Source: SMWC01 sp045561055 (GTDB taxonomy: Bacteria; Pseudomonadota; Gammaproteobacteria; Steroidobacterales; Rariloculaceae). From it: DNA of 64,000 nt. Under the pieces are notes generated by a model, which worked only from the letters and a program-made list of their open reading frames with translations, ran no database searches and was not told the origin of the DNA. Shown one piece after another: positions 17,876 to 26,973 of the stretch. Every line of letters starts with the position of its first letter. Positions within the stretch are counted from its first letter, which is position 1. The translations under genes and the position numbers were made by a program. Location of the stretch: positions 434,001-498,000 of the forward strand of contig JBJKYL010000019.1 of assembly GCA_045561055.1 (NCBI GenBank), in the 5' to 3' direction.

Positions 17876-19360
17876 CTACTGTAATCCATCACGGTTTGCC
17901 GATTCGTCGGTGGGTTCGTCGTGTTCCGGTAGCATTTCTGCAAGGTATGCCTGTGCCGATGAGAATTGAACATCGCCAGCGAGGTTATGCCATTCGTTTT
18001 GATCCCTCTGCAAGTCATAGAGTTCTTCCGAGCCGTCGGCGTAGCGGAGATATCGATAACGATTCGTCGAGACCGCGTGATTGCGAAACCCGTGCGTCGA
18101 TATGGCAGGTTGGTCCCAGGTGCGTGTCGGATCTTCAAGCAGTGGTAAAAGACTATTACCTTGTACATGTTCAGGCATCTCGAGTCCGGCCAATTCGACC
18201 AGTGTTGGATATATATCCATTAGCGAGACTGTCTCGGCTGTTTCGCTGCCTGCCTGGGTGACGCCTGGTGCGACAACGATCAATGGTACACGCGTGGATT
18301 CGCGCCACAACGACATTTTTCGCCAACGTGACTTCTCGCCAAGATGCCAGCCATGATCGGACCAGAGAACGATGATCGTGTTGTCAGCGCGACCACTCTG
18401 ATCCAATGCGTCTAGAACGTGACCGACCATGGCATCGGCAAAGCTAATGCTAGCGAGATAGGCCTGGACGCCTTGGCGCCAACGATCGCCGGTTTCATCC
18501 TCTAGCACCCAGGCGTGAAGTCCGGTTGGTGACATATTTGAATCTAGGGGATATTGAGACGCTACAGGAAGGTCGTCGATATCATTCTCCAATACTTCGG
18601 GAAGCACAATGTCTTCGAGTGGGTGCATATCGAAGTACTTCTGGGGTAAATACCAAGGTAGGTGTGGCCGATAGATACCAACCGCGTTAAACCTCGGTTG
18701 ATTTCCCGGTGATAGCATCTGTTCCACCGACCACGTTACGACCTGGCCGTCTGCCATCGCCATGTCGGTTGATGAAACTGCTGCCCAGTCGAAGTGTTGG
18801 CCTATCCCTCTGAATATGCCTTCGCCAGCAGGGATACCGTTTGCAGGCCGTGTGTGTGGAGTGACTTTGTTAGGTAACTGACGATCGAGTGAGGGAAAGT
18901 AAGCGTGCCAGGCGTCAGTGTCGTTGTAGCCGAAATATGCCCATTCATTAAAGGTCGACGCATGAAACATTTTTCCTGCACCCACACTACGATAACCGTT
19001 GTCCATAAAATAGCGAGGGATCGTAGGAATATCTTGTAGATGCTGCGTTTTTCGCCAGTCGGTCCCATTGTTGTACACGCCCGAAGAATAGGGCGGGATT
19101 CCCGTCATGATTGCCGTACGCGATATATTGCATGTCATCCCGGGCGCGTAAGCGTTCGAAAAGACCATCCCCTGTGCGGCTATGCGATCCATGTTAGGTG
19201 TCTTCGTTTGGGGGTGGCCGTCTAGTGGCCCTATCCAGTCGTTGAGATCGTCTATAGCAATGAACAATACATTTGGGCGGTCATTGTCCTGAGCGAAGGT
19301 TAGTGTGCCGGGTGCGTTCGTCAAAACGATTATGGTGAGTAATGTGTTAAATACTTTCAT
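17876..19360 (-). CDS. Sulfatase-family protein with atypical C-N-I-S-R active-site motif
   Basis: A 494-residue exported sulfatase (signal peptide to about 'TLTFAQ'). The metal site 'FIAIDDLNDWIG' and 'WSDHGWHLGEKSRWRKMSLW' are intact, and the protein is colinear with the sulfatase at 1221 ('DGSEELYDLQRDQNEWHNLA'). The formylglycine motif reads C77-N-I-S-R. The usual Pro (sometimes Ala) at the third position is Ile, encoded ATA. Maturation by formylglycine-generating enzyme may therefore be weak or absent, or a variant enzyme may be used. It lies downstream of the MBL-fold gene on the same strand, 61 bp away. Confidence 0.88.
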   Translation of the reverse strand: MKVFNTLLTIIVLTNAPGTLTFAQDNDRPNVLFIAIDDLNDWIGPLDGHPQTKTPNMDRIAAQGMVFSNAYAPGMTCNISRTAIMTGIPPYSSGVYNNGTDWRKTQHLQDIPTIPRYFMDNGYRSVGAGKMFHASTFNEWAYFGYNDTDAWHAYFPSLDRQLPNKVTPHTRPANGIPAGEGIFRGIGQHFDWAAVSSTDMAMADGQVVTWSVEQMLSPGNQPRFNAVGIYRPHLPWYLPQKYFDMHPLEDIVLPEVLENDIDDLPVASQYPLDSNMSPTGLHAWVLEDETGDRWRQGVQAYLASISFADAMVGHVLDALDQSGRADNTIIVLWSDHGWHLGEKSRWRKMSLWRESTRVPLIVVAPGVTQAGSETAETVSLMDIYPTLVELAGLEMPEHVQGNSLLPLLEDPTRTWDQPAISTHGFRNHAVSTNRYRYLRYADGSEELYDLQRDQNEWHNLAGDVQFSSAQAYLAEMLPEHDEPTDESANRDGLQ

Positions 19361-19421
19361 AAGCTTTCCCGAGATATCTGTTACGACGCCACAATAGTTC
19401 TTTAAGAGCCGGCAGAGTTCT

Positions 19422-20453
19422 TCAGTCGGTAAGAAAATGGTACATACCGAGAACGTTCTCGTTCAACCATGAGTAGCCCGCCCAGTCGCTATATTCTTCA
19501 ATCGTTATATTCGCGCGCATTTCTTCAAGAGACTGACCGGCCGCGATACCGGCGGCGACGGCATCACGGAGCGCTTCAAAATAGAGCCGCCAGTCTCTTA
19601 TGTCCTGGACGGTCCCAACCGGCCCATGTCCTGGAGAGATATAGTCGTAATCTTCGGCTATTGATTCCCAGCGAATGATCGCAGCCATCCATTCTTCGAA
19701 CATCCCTTCTTCGAAGTCCATCTCACGGTAAGGCAATCGCCGGAAAGTTATGAAATCGACAACTTGCATTGCGTTTTCCGCTGGGAAAGTGATGACGCTC
19801 ATGTCCATTGAGTGGTTCATCGTGCCAGCCCAGTTCATTTGCGCTTCTTTTCCAGCAAGGGTTATCACTGCTTTTTGCGAGTAGGTGATGTTCGGCGGGT
19901 ATACATCACTCACCGGCCCGCGCATTACTTCAGCGCCGCTTAGTTCGCCGTTACCGTCGGCATCGAAGCTAGTAAAACTATTGAGATCACTTGCTTCACT
20001 CTGTTGGATGCGGTCGTCGCCGTTTGCATCTAGCGCTGCTACGGGTGCGTATTGTCCGATAGTCTGCGATAGCGTCGTTGATGGTGGCGGCATCTCCAGG
20101 TAGGAGAGCATATTCTCATGGCCGACGAATTGTGCAGTGTCTGCGAAGACGGCGCCACCGCTAACATGATCCCAATGATGGTGGCTATAGAGCACATAGC
20201 GTACGGGCACACCAAAACGGGCATCGAGTTCTTCTTTTAGCCATTCTGAATAACCCTTATTTAAAGGGTCGGTAATGATGATGCCTTCTTCCGTAACCAG
20301 TATCAGGTTGAAATGGTTGTTGTTCTGACCTCGATATAGATCGCCCGTAATATGCGTAACAGACCTAGTCGGTTGCGCGAAACTCGGAAATGAAATTACC
20401 AGGGAAACGATTAAGCTTAATGAGATGAGCATACGTAGGCTATATGTAATCAT
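19422..20453 (-). CDS. Exported metallo-beta-lactamase-fold hydrolase with an inserted EF-hand pair
   Basis: A 343-residue protein with signal peptide 1-27 ('FPSFAQ'). The MBL motif 'LYSHHHWDHVSGG' (residues 89-100) supplies zinc ligands; further ligands are likely in 'AGTMNHSMDM' and 'YISPGHGPVG'. Between them lie two canonical 12-residue EF-hand loops, D142-ANGDDRIQQSE and D164-ADGNGELSGAE, spaced like a paired calcium-binding EF domain. The insert is unusual for the fold. Relatives of the MBL part include lactonases and quinoprotein-associated hydrolases. The gene sits between the sulfatase and the diheme flavoprotein, all leftward. Confidence 0.85.
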   Translation of the reverse strand: MITYSLRMLISLSLIVSLVISFPSFAQPTRSVTHITGDLYRGQNNNHFNLILVTEEGIIITDPLNKGYSEWLKEELDARFGVPVRYVLYSHHHWDHVSGGAVFADTAQFVGHENMLSYLEMPPPSTTLSQTIGQYAPVAALDANGDDRIQQSEASDLNSFTSFDADGNGELSGAEVMRGPVSDVYPPNITYSQKAVITLAGKEAQMNWAGTMNHSMDMSVITFPAENAMQVVDFITFRRLPYREMDFEEGMFEEWMAAIIRWESIAEDYDYISPGHGPVGTVQDIRDWRLYFEALRDAVAAGIAAGQSLEEMRANITIEEYSDWAGYSWLNENVLGMYHFLTD

Positions 20454-20545
20454 TGGGACTCCGTTTATTGTACTTATTGTTCGATGCTACGGAAGTTTTA
20501 TTAAAGCTGCTAGGTCTGTAGAGGGGGTATATTTTAGGTTGTTCC

Positions 20546-20574
20546 ATCGTAGGATACTATCTATCCTTACTCAA
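20546..20574 (-). promoter_or_regulatory. Possible sigma-70-type promoter for the MBL-fold gene
   Basis: On the minus strand TTGAGT (20574-20569) and TACGAT (20551-20546) are separated by 17 bp and lie about 95 bp upstream of the ATG at 20453. Each hexamer deviates from consensus, so this is a weak call. Confidence 0.22.
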
Positions 20575-20666
20575 ACTATCTTCCATTCAATTTTTTCTCT
20601 AATCGAATGATGATTAATTTTCGACAGTTAAACTATCTACGTTTTCCGGCAAACTGACACGGAGAA

Positions 20667-22451
20667 CTAAAATTGCCGGCCGTGGCAGTTGGAGCAGAGT
20701 TCGACTTGTGCCGACTTGCTCGTTCGGTTATTTAATGGAAAGAATGGCACCTCTGCCGAATGGCACTGGGTACATCCGTATTGACGTTCGAGGACCATCT
20801 CGTGCGAAGTTTCAAAGTGCCAATAACCTTCGCGTGATGTTGTGAGTAACGTCCCAAGCTCATCTTCGGTCAACGTGGGTACCCAGCTACTAGGATCAGG
20901 TAGCGGGTCTTCCGCTGCTGGAGTTCGTATCCTTATTTTTTCGTCTCGGATTGCATGCGCTGCCACGATCGTGCGTCCTGCAACGCGGCCCGTAACAACT
21001 GCCGGCCCGAGGAACATGCCGTCCATGCCATGTTTACCGTTGATTCCCGCACTACCTGTCACTTCACCGATCGCGTATAGCCCCGGAACGACTTGGCCAC
21101 TATCGTTGAGTGCACGTCCATCGGCATCAATGACGACACCACCCATACTCTTGCGGGTCATCGGATAAAACTGCATCGCATAGAAGGGCGCCCGTTCAAT
21201 CCGGGGGGGTATATTGTTCATTTCAGGAAAACGGTTGAAGTCGGAATCCTCGCCCGCATCGATCATCGCGTTGTATCTCGCGACACTCGATACAAGCCTG
21301 TCAGCCGGTATTCCGGCAAGTTCCGCAAGTTCCTCGAGGGTCATCGACTTACTCGTTATCATCGGGTTGTCGAGTAGCGGGTGTCTATCTGTTGGCGTAT
21401 TAACCCATTCAGCACCACGCATCGCGAATCCGGCGCGGCCAGGCTCGTCGAATATAGCCCAATAGGTGGCTGTCCCTAGAGAGAGCATATCCTTAAGAAT
21501 GTTCTTATCGAAACCGCCTTCATTGGTAAACCTTACCCCGTCAGTATTGACCCACATCGAGTCGTTATTGCCCGCCGTCACCGCCATTACACCCTCCGGA
21601 TCGCGGATATTAACGATGCCGTTGGTGTAAATGTACCGGCGGTTCAGATTAGAGATTTTTGCTCCGGCAGCACTCGCTAGATCTAGTCCCTGACCGCGCG
21701 CATGGACCGATGCGCCGATCAATAGGCGCTCAGGTTTCGGTAGGTCGGGAATCCAATTGGAGAGAACTTTGTCGAGATTACCTTCGAACCCACCAGTCGC
21801 AATCACTATATGTTCGCCTTTAAGCGTGCGGGTTTCACCGGTACGAACATCCATGACCTCGACTCCGGTAACATGGCTATTGTCGACTAAAATCGACTCA
21901 ACACGTTTATTCCAAATAAAATTAACGGTAGGCAGTCCGATAACAGTGCGAACTAGGGCTTGCACAACATCGAGTGCACCATGTTCAGTGAAATGGAAGC
22001 GTGGCAGGCTATTTTCAAATCCGCCCATTGCGACACGGTTCCACTCAACACCGAGGTCGATGACCCAGTCGTATAGCATTTCTCGGGAATTTTCTGCGTA
22101 AAAGCGCGTCCAATAGGGATCGCCGTCTTCGGTCCACTTTAACCAATCGCTGACCGCGAGGTCGGGGGAGTCCGTATAGCCGGCTGCTTCCTGTAGCGGC
22201 GTATCGACCACGGCAAAGCCACCTGCCATAACGGCGTGGCCGCCCGGTACCGAGTTCATATCGATTACTAGCACATCGACGCCTGCCCGGCCCATTTCGA
22301 CGGCGGCTGATAGCCCAGAGATACCAGCGCCGACAATGATCGCTTCCGCATCGAGTTGTTCTTCTGGTATGGGGTTAGAACAGCCTGACAGTACGACTAT
22401 TGCCGCAATACCAATAGTTGCAAGAAAGGAGTGAGGTTTGCCGGTTATCAT
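20667..22451 (-). CDS. Flavoprotein dehydrogenase (fumarate/urocanate reductase type) with C-terminal diheme c tail, lipoprotein
   Basis: A 594-residue lipoprotein (lipobox L-S-G-C24). Residues 35-520 are an FAD_binding_2 dehydrogenase: 'AIIVGAGISGLSAAVEMGRA', 'IVIATGGFEGN' and, near the end of the domain, 'LYAIGEVTGSAGINGKHG'. The last 40 residues hold two heme-c sites, C560-TQ-C-H564 and C586-SN-C-H590. Soluble flavocytochrome c fumarate reductases carry their hemes at the N-terminus, so the order here is reversed and the heme module is very small. The protein is probably tethered in the periplasm and exchanges electrons with cytochromes to reduce or oxidise an unsaturated acid. It is divergent from the hydrolase at 22532. 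Confidence 0.88.
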   Translation of the reverse strand: MITGKPHSFLATIGIAAIVVLSGCSNPIPEEQLDAEAIIVGAGISGLSAAVEMGRAGVDVLVIDMNSVPGGHAVMAGGFAVVDTPLQEAAGYTDSPDLAVSDWLKWTEDGDPYWTRFYAENSREMLYDWVIDLGVEWNRVAMGGFENSLPRFHFTEHGALDVVQALVRTVIGLPTVNFIWNKRVESILVDNSHVTGVEVMDVRTGETRTLKGEHIVIATGGFEGNLDKVLSNWIPDLPKPERLLIGASVHARGQGLDLASAAGAKISNLNRRYIYTNGIVNIRDPEGVMAVTAGNNDSMWVNTDGVRFTNEGGFDKNILKDMLSLGTATYWAIFDEPGRAGFAMRGAEWVNTPTDRHPLLDNPMITSKSMTLEELAELAGIPADRLVSSVARYNAMIDAGEDSDFNRFPEMNNIPPRIERAPFYAMQFYPMTRKSMGGVVIDADGRALNDSGQVVPGLYAIGEVTGSAGINGKHGMDGMFLGPAVVTGRVAGRTIVAAHAIRDEKIRIRTPAAEDPLPDPSSWVPTLTEDELGTLLTTSREGYWHFETSHEMVLERQYGCTQCHSAEVPFFPLNNRTSKSAQVELCSNCHGRQF

Positions 22452-22531
22452 TTTCTATCCTCCGATCCGTTCGTTCAGAGTTTAACGAAATTTTTTATGA
22501 GAATCGCACTATCTGACTATAATCGTGCACC

Positions 22532-23431
22532 ATGGAAAAAAATGTCGTTATAAATTCAGCTGATGGGCTCAAGCTCCACGGTACTATTCGTTTTCCAGAT
22601 GACCTTAAATCTAGTGAGCAGCGATCGGCATTTATCATATTGCACGGTTTTGGTAGCAACAGTAGTGCCGCTAATACTGTTGCGCCGGCGGCTATGCTCA
22701 GTGACTGGGGTTACATTACGCTGCGGTTCGATATGCGTGGTTGCGGCAAGAGCGATGGTGAGTTCGGGCGGATTATTTGCCTGGATCAGGTCGAAGATAC
22801 TCAGCATGCATTGAGTTTCTTGCGAGATTGCCCTGAGGTTTTAGAAGATAAGATCGGATTGATCGGTAGTAGTTTCGGTGCTGCTGTCTCTATTTATACA
22901 GCCGGGATCGACGAGCGTGTTGCGGCTGTCGTATCCGCTGTAGCTTGGGGGAACGGTGAGACTAAGTTTCGCGATCAACATTCTTCCCCGGAGGCTTGGG
23001 CAAAATTCACTGGTATGTTGGTCGCGGGGGCAGCTCACCGTAAACGCACCGGTGAGTCTCTCATGGTTTCACGTTACGACATTGTGCCAATTCCTGAGAA
23101 GCTACGCGGACATTTAGCGAAGAAATCGGTAATGGAGTTCCCCGCTGAGACTGCGCAAAGCATGTTCGACTTTAAAGCGGAAGAAGTTGTCGGTCATATT
23201 GCGCCACGGCCACTGCTGCTTTTGCATGCTGCGAAGGATTCGGTCTGTCCAACCAGTCAGTCGATAGAACTATTCAAGCGGGCCGGGCAGCCGTCCGAGC
23301 TTCATCTGCTTGCCGACGTTGATCACTTCATGTTTGCGGAAGGCAACGTTCGTGCCCGTAACATCGTGAACGACTGGTTATTACGTTATTTTCCAGTTGA
23401 ACGTCTTAATGAGAAGAGGGGTAGCGCCTAA
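22532..23431 (+). CDS. Alpha/beta hydrolase
   Basis: A 299-residue cytoplasmic serine hydrolase. The oxyanion region is 'IILHGFGSNSSAAN', the nucleophile elbow is 'IGLIGSSFGAAVS' (G-x-S-x-G), and the acid and His are likely in 'LLHAAKDSVCPTSQ' and 'LADVDHFMF'. The fold resembles dienelactone-hydrolase or acyl-peptidase-like esterases. It starts 80 bp from the divergent flavoprotein, and its stop overlaps the convergent TctC gene by 4 bp. Confidence 0.85.
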   Translation: MEKNVVINSADGLKLHGTIRFPDDLKSSEQRSAFIILHGFGSNSSAANTVAPAAMLSDWGYITLRFDMRGCGKSDGEFGRIICLDQVEDTQHALSFLRDCPEVLEDKIGLIGSSFGAAVSIYTAGIDERVAAVVSAVAWGNGETKFRDQHSSPEAWAKFTGMLVAGAAHRKRTGESLMVSRYDIVPIPEKLRGHLAKKSVMEFPAETAQSMFDFKAEEVVGHIAPRPLLLLHAAKDSVCPTSQSIELFKRAGQPSELHLLADVDHFMFAEGNVRARNIVNDWLLRYFPVERLNEKRGSA

Positions 23432-24450
23432 AGCCCCAGAAGATCTTTTGCGGTCACGACGATGTCGTTTGGTGTTTCTACCGCGCGATTAACAAGCTCG
23501 GTAAGTTCTAGGCCCATTGTTGGTCGAAGAGGTGTGCGCATCGAACTCTGGAAGGTATCGAGAAACACAGGATCATCGAACATGCGCATGAAGGCCGCTC
23601 GAAGCGCGTCGACGCGTTCAGCCGGTACTTCGGGAGGAGCGAACAATGGCCAACCGATGTTTGAGCCAATCTCGAGAAACGCAACGAGTGCCTTATCGCG
23701 GTCTGATGTTACAAGGTCGCGCAGATGCGGTACGCCGGGCGCACGCTCGGGATCTGCCGGACCGATATGAAGCAAGTGAACAAGATTGCCGTTGGACAGC
23801 CACCCTGGTCGCGAAATTGCCCAATAATCGAGACTTGCACCTTGGCCGTGCACTTCGCCGCGCTCCATGGCTAAGCTGATCTCTGCACTACCTTGGTAGC
23901 CGGTAATTATTCTGAGATCGAGACCTAATAGCGCTTTAGCCATCGCAGGGAGCTGGTAGAGTAGCGAGCCGCGTCCAGTTGCACCAATAATGACTTCGGT
24001 ATCTCGTGTATCTTCGAAAGTTGTTATGGGTAACGAGCTTGTTATGGAAATTGTATTGGTGGCTGTGATTGCCGATCCGATCCAGTTGAGTTCGCGTGCA
24101 TCATATTTCGCTCGGTTCGGTTCCATTAACTGCGCTGTAACGACTGCTGGAAGGGAGTAGCCGAGGACAGATCCATCCTTCGAGGCTGAGCGGTAGAGAT
24201 GATTGGTCATGGTTACGCCGCCGCCGCCCGGCATATTTTGCACGATGACGGTCGGGCCGCCCGGAATTTCTTGCTCAATATGAGCCGCAATTACCCGCGC
24301 CGACGTATCGGTAATACCACCGGATCCGGAGCCAACTAGTACCGTTACCGTACGTCCGCTATAAAACTGTTCCGCGGTCTGTGATGCAGAAACACTAGCG
24401 TATAAAAACAGAATTAATAGCAGCGGCTTTATTATGTATTTAACTAGCAT
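23428..24450 (-). CDS. Tripartite tricarboxylate transporter (TctC/Bug) solute-binding protein, orphan
   Basis: A 340-residue periplasmic binding protein with a hydrophobic leader 'LLLILFLYASVSAS'. The family signature is 'FYSGRTVTVLVGSGSGGITD', followed by 'IPGGPTVIVQNMPGGGGV'. Such proteins bind carboxylates for a TctAB membrane pair; no TctA or TctB gene lies in the window. ATG 24450 is preferred over a TTG at 24465. The start overlaps the upstream bicupin stop by 11 bp, suggesting coupling and a shared substrate pathway (inference). Confidence 0.88.
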   Translation of the reverse strand: MLVKYIIKPLLLILFLYASVSASQTAEQFYSGRTVTVLVGSGSGGITDTSARVIAAHIEQEIPGGPTVIVQNMPGGGGVTMTNHLYRSASKDGSVLGYSLPAVVTAQLMEPNRAKYDARELNWIGSAITATNTISITSSLPITTFEDTRDTEVIIGATGRGSLLYQLPAMAKALLGLDLRIITGYQGSAEISLAMERGEVHGQGASLDYWAISRPGWLSNGNLVHLLHIGPADPERAPGVPHLRDLVTSDRDKALVAFLEIGSNIGWPLFAPPEVPAERVDALRAAFMRMFDDPVFLDTFQSSMRTPLRPTMGLELTELVNRAVETPNDIVVTAKDLLGL

Positions 24451-25534
24451 TAGTTTTAATCTCAAATTGACTCTCGGTTGCGTGGTCGTTCAAATCTGCG
24501 ACCATGCGCCATGGTAGCCGACTGTAGAAGTTTAATCTCAGAAAATCGGTTGCGTTAGGTGGTACGGTTACGACGCTGTGTGCTATTCCTAAGGGGATGA
24601 CCGTGACGATACCGGGAGTGCATTCGACGTTGTCGAATTCGGAAAGATCGAGCGCATCCCCTCTGAATTGGATGCGCAGTTCTTCGCTACGCAGGGGTCG
24701 ATGGAAGGCGAACTGCTCACCGATAATATTGTAAGTCCTGATTCTCAAGCTTGGGGCTTCCATAAGCACCTGGGTGCCAACGTCTGGACCATTGCTCCCC
24801 GAAATTCCTGTAAAATGGTCAAAGGCACGAAGTTTATGTACGAGGCTAGCCTCTTGCCCAGGGCCGGCAGTCGCGACACCTATCATTGCGTCATAGTCCC
24901 GTTCCGCTGTTGTCAGGTCTTTTGGACCATCGTTCCAGAAATGCATACGCTCAAGGACTCTGCCGTTCGCTGCGCTATTAGTTTTAGTTTTCGTCCAGGC
25001 TGGTCTGCCTGTGCGGCTCATCTTAAATTTTGTATGACCTGTGTATTGAGCCTCGTCCATGACGTATTCGATTGGCTCGTGGCTATAGCAGACATAGCGA
25101 AGGCTATCTTTGTTACCGATTGATCTATGCGAGATTCCCGCGGGGATCAGTATCAATTCGCCGGGTCCGGCGTCGTAGATTCCGCATTCGGTTTCGATCG
25201 ATGTATTGCCGCAAAATTGAAAATAAATTACGTCGTAATCGACGTAGCGATGAAAACTCTCCTGCACGCCGACCACACTCTCGACTCCAATACGATGACT
25301 AGCGTTTTCCATTAGGATTAGCACTGCGTTTGGGGACTTTAAGAGATCAAAGGGACGGAACGGCGGCGTATAGTGTGTGCTCTTCGCTGTACCCATTAGG
25401 TTGGCTTTCTTCCGTGTTGCCCAGCCAGCTAGGTCGGTCGGCTCGCCGTGTTTCCAGCCTGTTATAAACTCGCCTACTTCTTCGTGGGCTCTTACGCTTG
25501 CCTCGGCAGCTTCGAATTCTTTCTTAGTTGCCAT
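24440..25534 (-). CDS. Bicupin protein, possibly an aromatic-ring or homogentisate-type dioxygenase relative
   Basis: A 364-residue cytoplasmic protein with two cupin halves. The first contains 'FHRYVDYDVIYFQFCGNTSI', then 'GPGELILIPAGISHRS'. The second contains 'QFAFHRPLRSEELRIQFRGD', then 'PGIVTVIPLGIAHSVV'. Spaced His and Glu residues allow an iron site in each half. The general arrangement recalls homogentisate or gentisate dioxygenases, but no specific assignment is safe. It is flanked by two solute-binding protein genes on the same strand, which points to catabolism of an imported organic acid. Confidence 0.75.
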   Translation of the reverse strand: MATKKEFEAAEASVRAHEEVGEFITGWKHGEPTDLAGWATRKKANLMGTAKSTHYTPPFRPFDLLKSPNAVLILMENASHRIGVESVVGVQESFHRYVDYDVIYFQFCGNTSIETECGIYDAGPGELILIPAGISHRSIGNKDSLRYVCYSHEPIEYVMDEAQYTGHTKFKMSRTGRPAWTKTKTNSAANGRVLERMHFWNDGPKDLTTAERDYDAMIGVATAGPGQEASLVHKLRAFDHFTGISGSNGPDVGTQVLMEAPSLRIRTYNIIGEQFAFHRPLRSEELRIQFRGDALDLSEFDNVECTPGIVTVIPLGIAHSVVTVPPNATDFLRLNFYSRLPWRMVADLNDHATESQFEIKTNAS

Positions 25535-25616
25535 TTACTAATTAATCCTTGATTAATACAGGTCGTATATTAAACATTCGTTAAGTTTCGGTTATAAATT
25601 TATACGCTATGCTGAA

Positions 25617-26660
25617 TTAGAGGTTATGGTCATCTTGAGCAGCAGCAATGATGTCCGGGCCGATAACATTAGCAAATTGATCCCAGACCGGGCGGACGGC
25701 TTCTCGCCATGCGTCGATTTCTTCTGGCGTGAGCACTAAAATTTCTGCCCTACCGGCTGCTCTAATCCTATCCAGATTTTCGGCGTTAATAGCGGCTGCA
25801 CGAGCATTGCCCCAAGCGGTCACTTCAGTTACCAATTCCTCGAGGCCCGTACGCATGTCATCGGGTAGCGAGGCCCAGAATGATGGGTTGACTGCAACGA
25901 GATAACCAACGTAGCCGTGATTCGAGATCATAAAATAGGGCTGCACTTCGTGGAATTTCGATGAATAGATATTTGACCAAGTGTTTTCTTGGGCATCGAT
26001 GGCACCCGTTTGTAGTGATTGATACACCTCAGAGTAAGCCATTTTTTGTGGATTGCCTCCAATCGCCTGTATTTGCGCCTGTAAAACATCAGATTCCATA
26101 ATTCTGAACTTGAGTCCGTCCGCGTCTTCGGGTAGACGTATTGGTTTAGGTCCGCCGAACTGCTTCATGCCATTGTGCCAATAACCGAGACCTAGGAAAC
26201 CTCTATCGACGAGTTCGGTCAGCATAGTTCTACCGGTAGGACTGAGCTGAAAGCTTTCTACTGCTGCCAGATCGGGAAACAGAAACGGTAAATCGAACAC
26301 CTGGAAGATTTGTGTCAGACGATCAAATTTCGATAGTGACACCGCGATCATCTGAATCTCGCCGAAGGCAAGGGCTTCTAGCGAGTCATCGTCGTTCATA
26401 AGCTGGGCCGAGGGATATACCTCGACGCTGAGTCGACCCGGAAAGCGTGCCTCGGCAAGTTCCTTAAATCGCGCTGCGGCTTGGCCCTTCGGTGTGCTTG
26501 GTGCGACGACATGTGGAAATTTGATTACGTAGCGATGCTCGGCAGTTGTTGTTTCGTTGTCCGACGAGTTACAGCCGATCAGAAGGCTGGCTAGTAACGC
26601 AGATAAGGTAGGGATGAATCGTGAGTATCGGCTCACTAGAAACATATTTGTTCTTCTCAT
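25617..26660 (-). CDS. TRAP transporter solute-binding lipoprotein (DctP type), orphan
   Basis: A 347-residue DctP-family protein with lipobox 'SLLIGCNSSD'. Family motifs include 'FKELAEARFPGRLSVEVYPS', 'LPFLFPD' and 'VYQSLQTGAIDAQENTWSNI'. DctP proteins capture carboxylates for DctQM. No dctQM pair adjoins it; the only one in the window (59444-61248) has its own binding protein. It begins the leftward group with the bicupin and the TctC protein. Confidence 0.9.
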   Translation of the reverse strand: MRRTNMFLVSRYSRFIPTLSALLASLLIGCNSSDNETTTAEHRYVIKFPHVVAPSTPKGQAAARFKELAEARFPGRLSVEVYPSAQLMNDDDSLEALAFGEIQMIAVSLSKFDRLTQIFQVFDLPFLFPDLAAVESFQLSPTGRTMLTELVDRGFLGLGYWHNGMKQFGGPKPIRLPEDADGLKFRIMESDVLQAQIQAIGGNPQKMAYSEVYQSLQTGAIDAQENTWSNIYSSKFHEVQPYFMISNHGYVGYLVAVNPSFWASLPDDMRTGLEELVTEVTAWGNARAAAINAENLDRIRAAGRAEILVLTPEEIDAWREAVRPVWDQFANVIGPDIIAAAQDDHNL

Positions 26661-26973
26661 GATCCTCGCTCAAACAATCAACCAGGGGTTAGAGTTTAGC
26701 CAGTACTAAATTTTACCTGTCTGGACCTGAAATCTCTCTACGATTGCCGTATGTGCCATCACCTCGTATCACCGCACATTGTATTATGTGCGTGTGATTA
26801 GCCCATGAGATTTATAATTTGGGTAGCCTTAATGCGGGCCAAATAATATAAATTATTGAAAATGAAAGGAATTATCTTTTTTCGATGTGCTAGTGGGTAC
26901 GAGTTCCCGATGAGCCAGTGCGGTACGTAGTTGTTGCCAGCGGTTTTTTGGTTGTTTTGGAGAAAAATACTTA
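26661..26973. other. Divergent intergenic region with an imperfect palindrome
   Basis: This 313-bp AT-rich region separates the leftward TRAP binding protein and the rightward TPR gene. At 26769-26797, TCACCGCACAT pairs with ATGTGCG(T)GTGA around TGTATT, an 11-bp stem with one bulge. It has no T-tract, so an operator is as likely as a transcript structure. No coding frame is convincing here. Confidence 0.4.
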
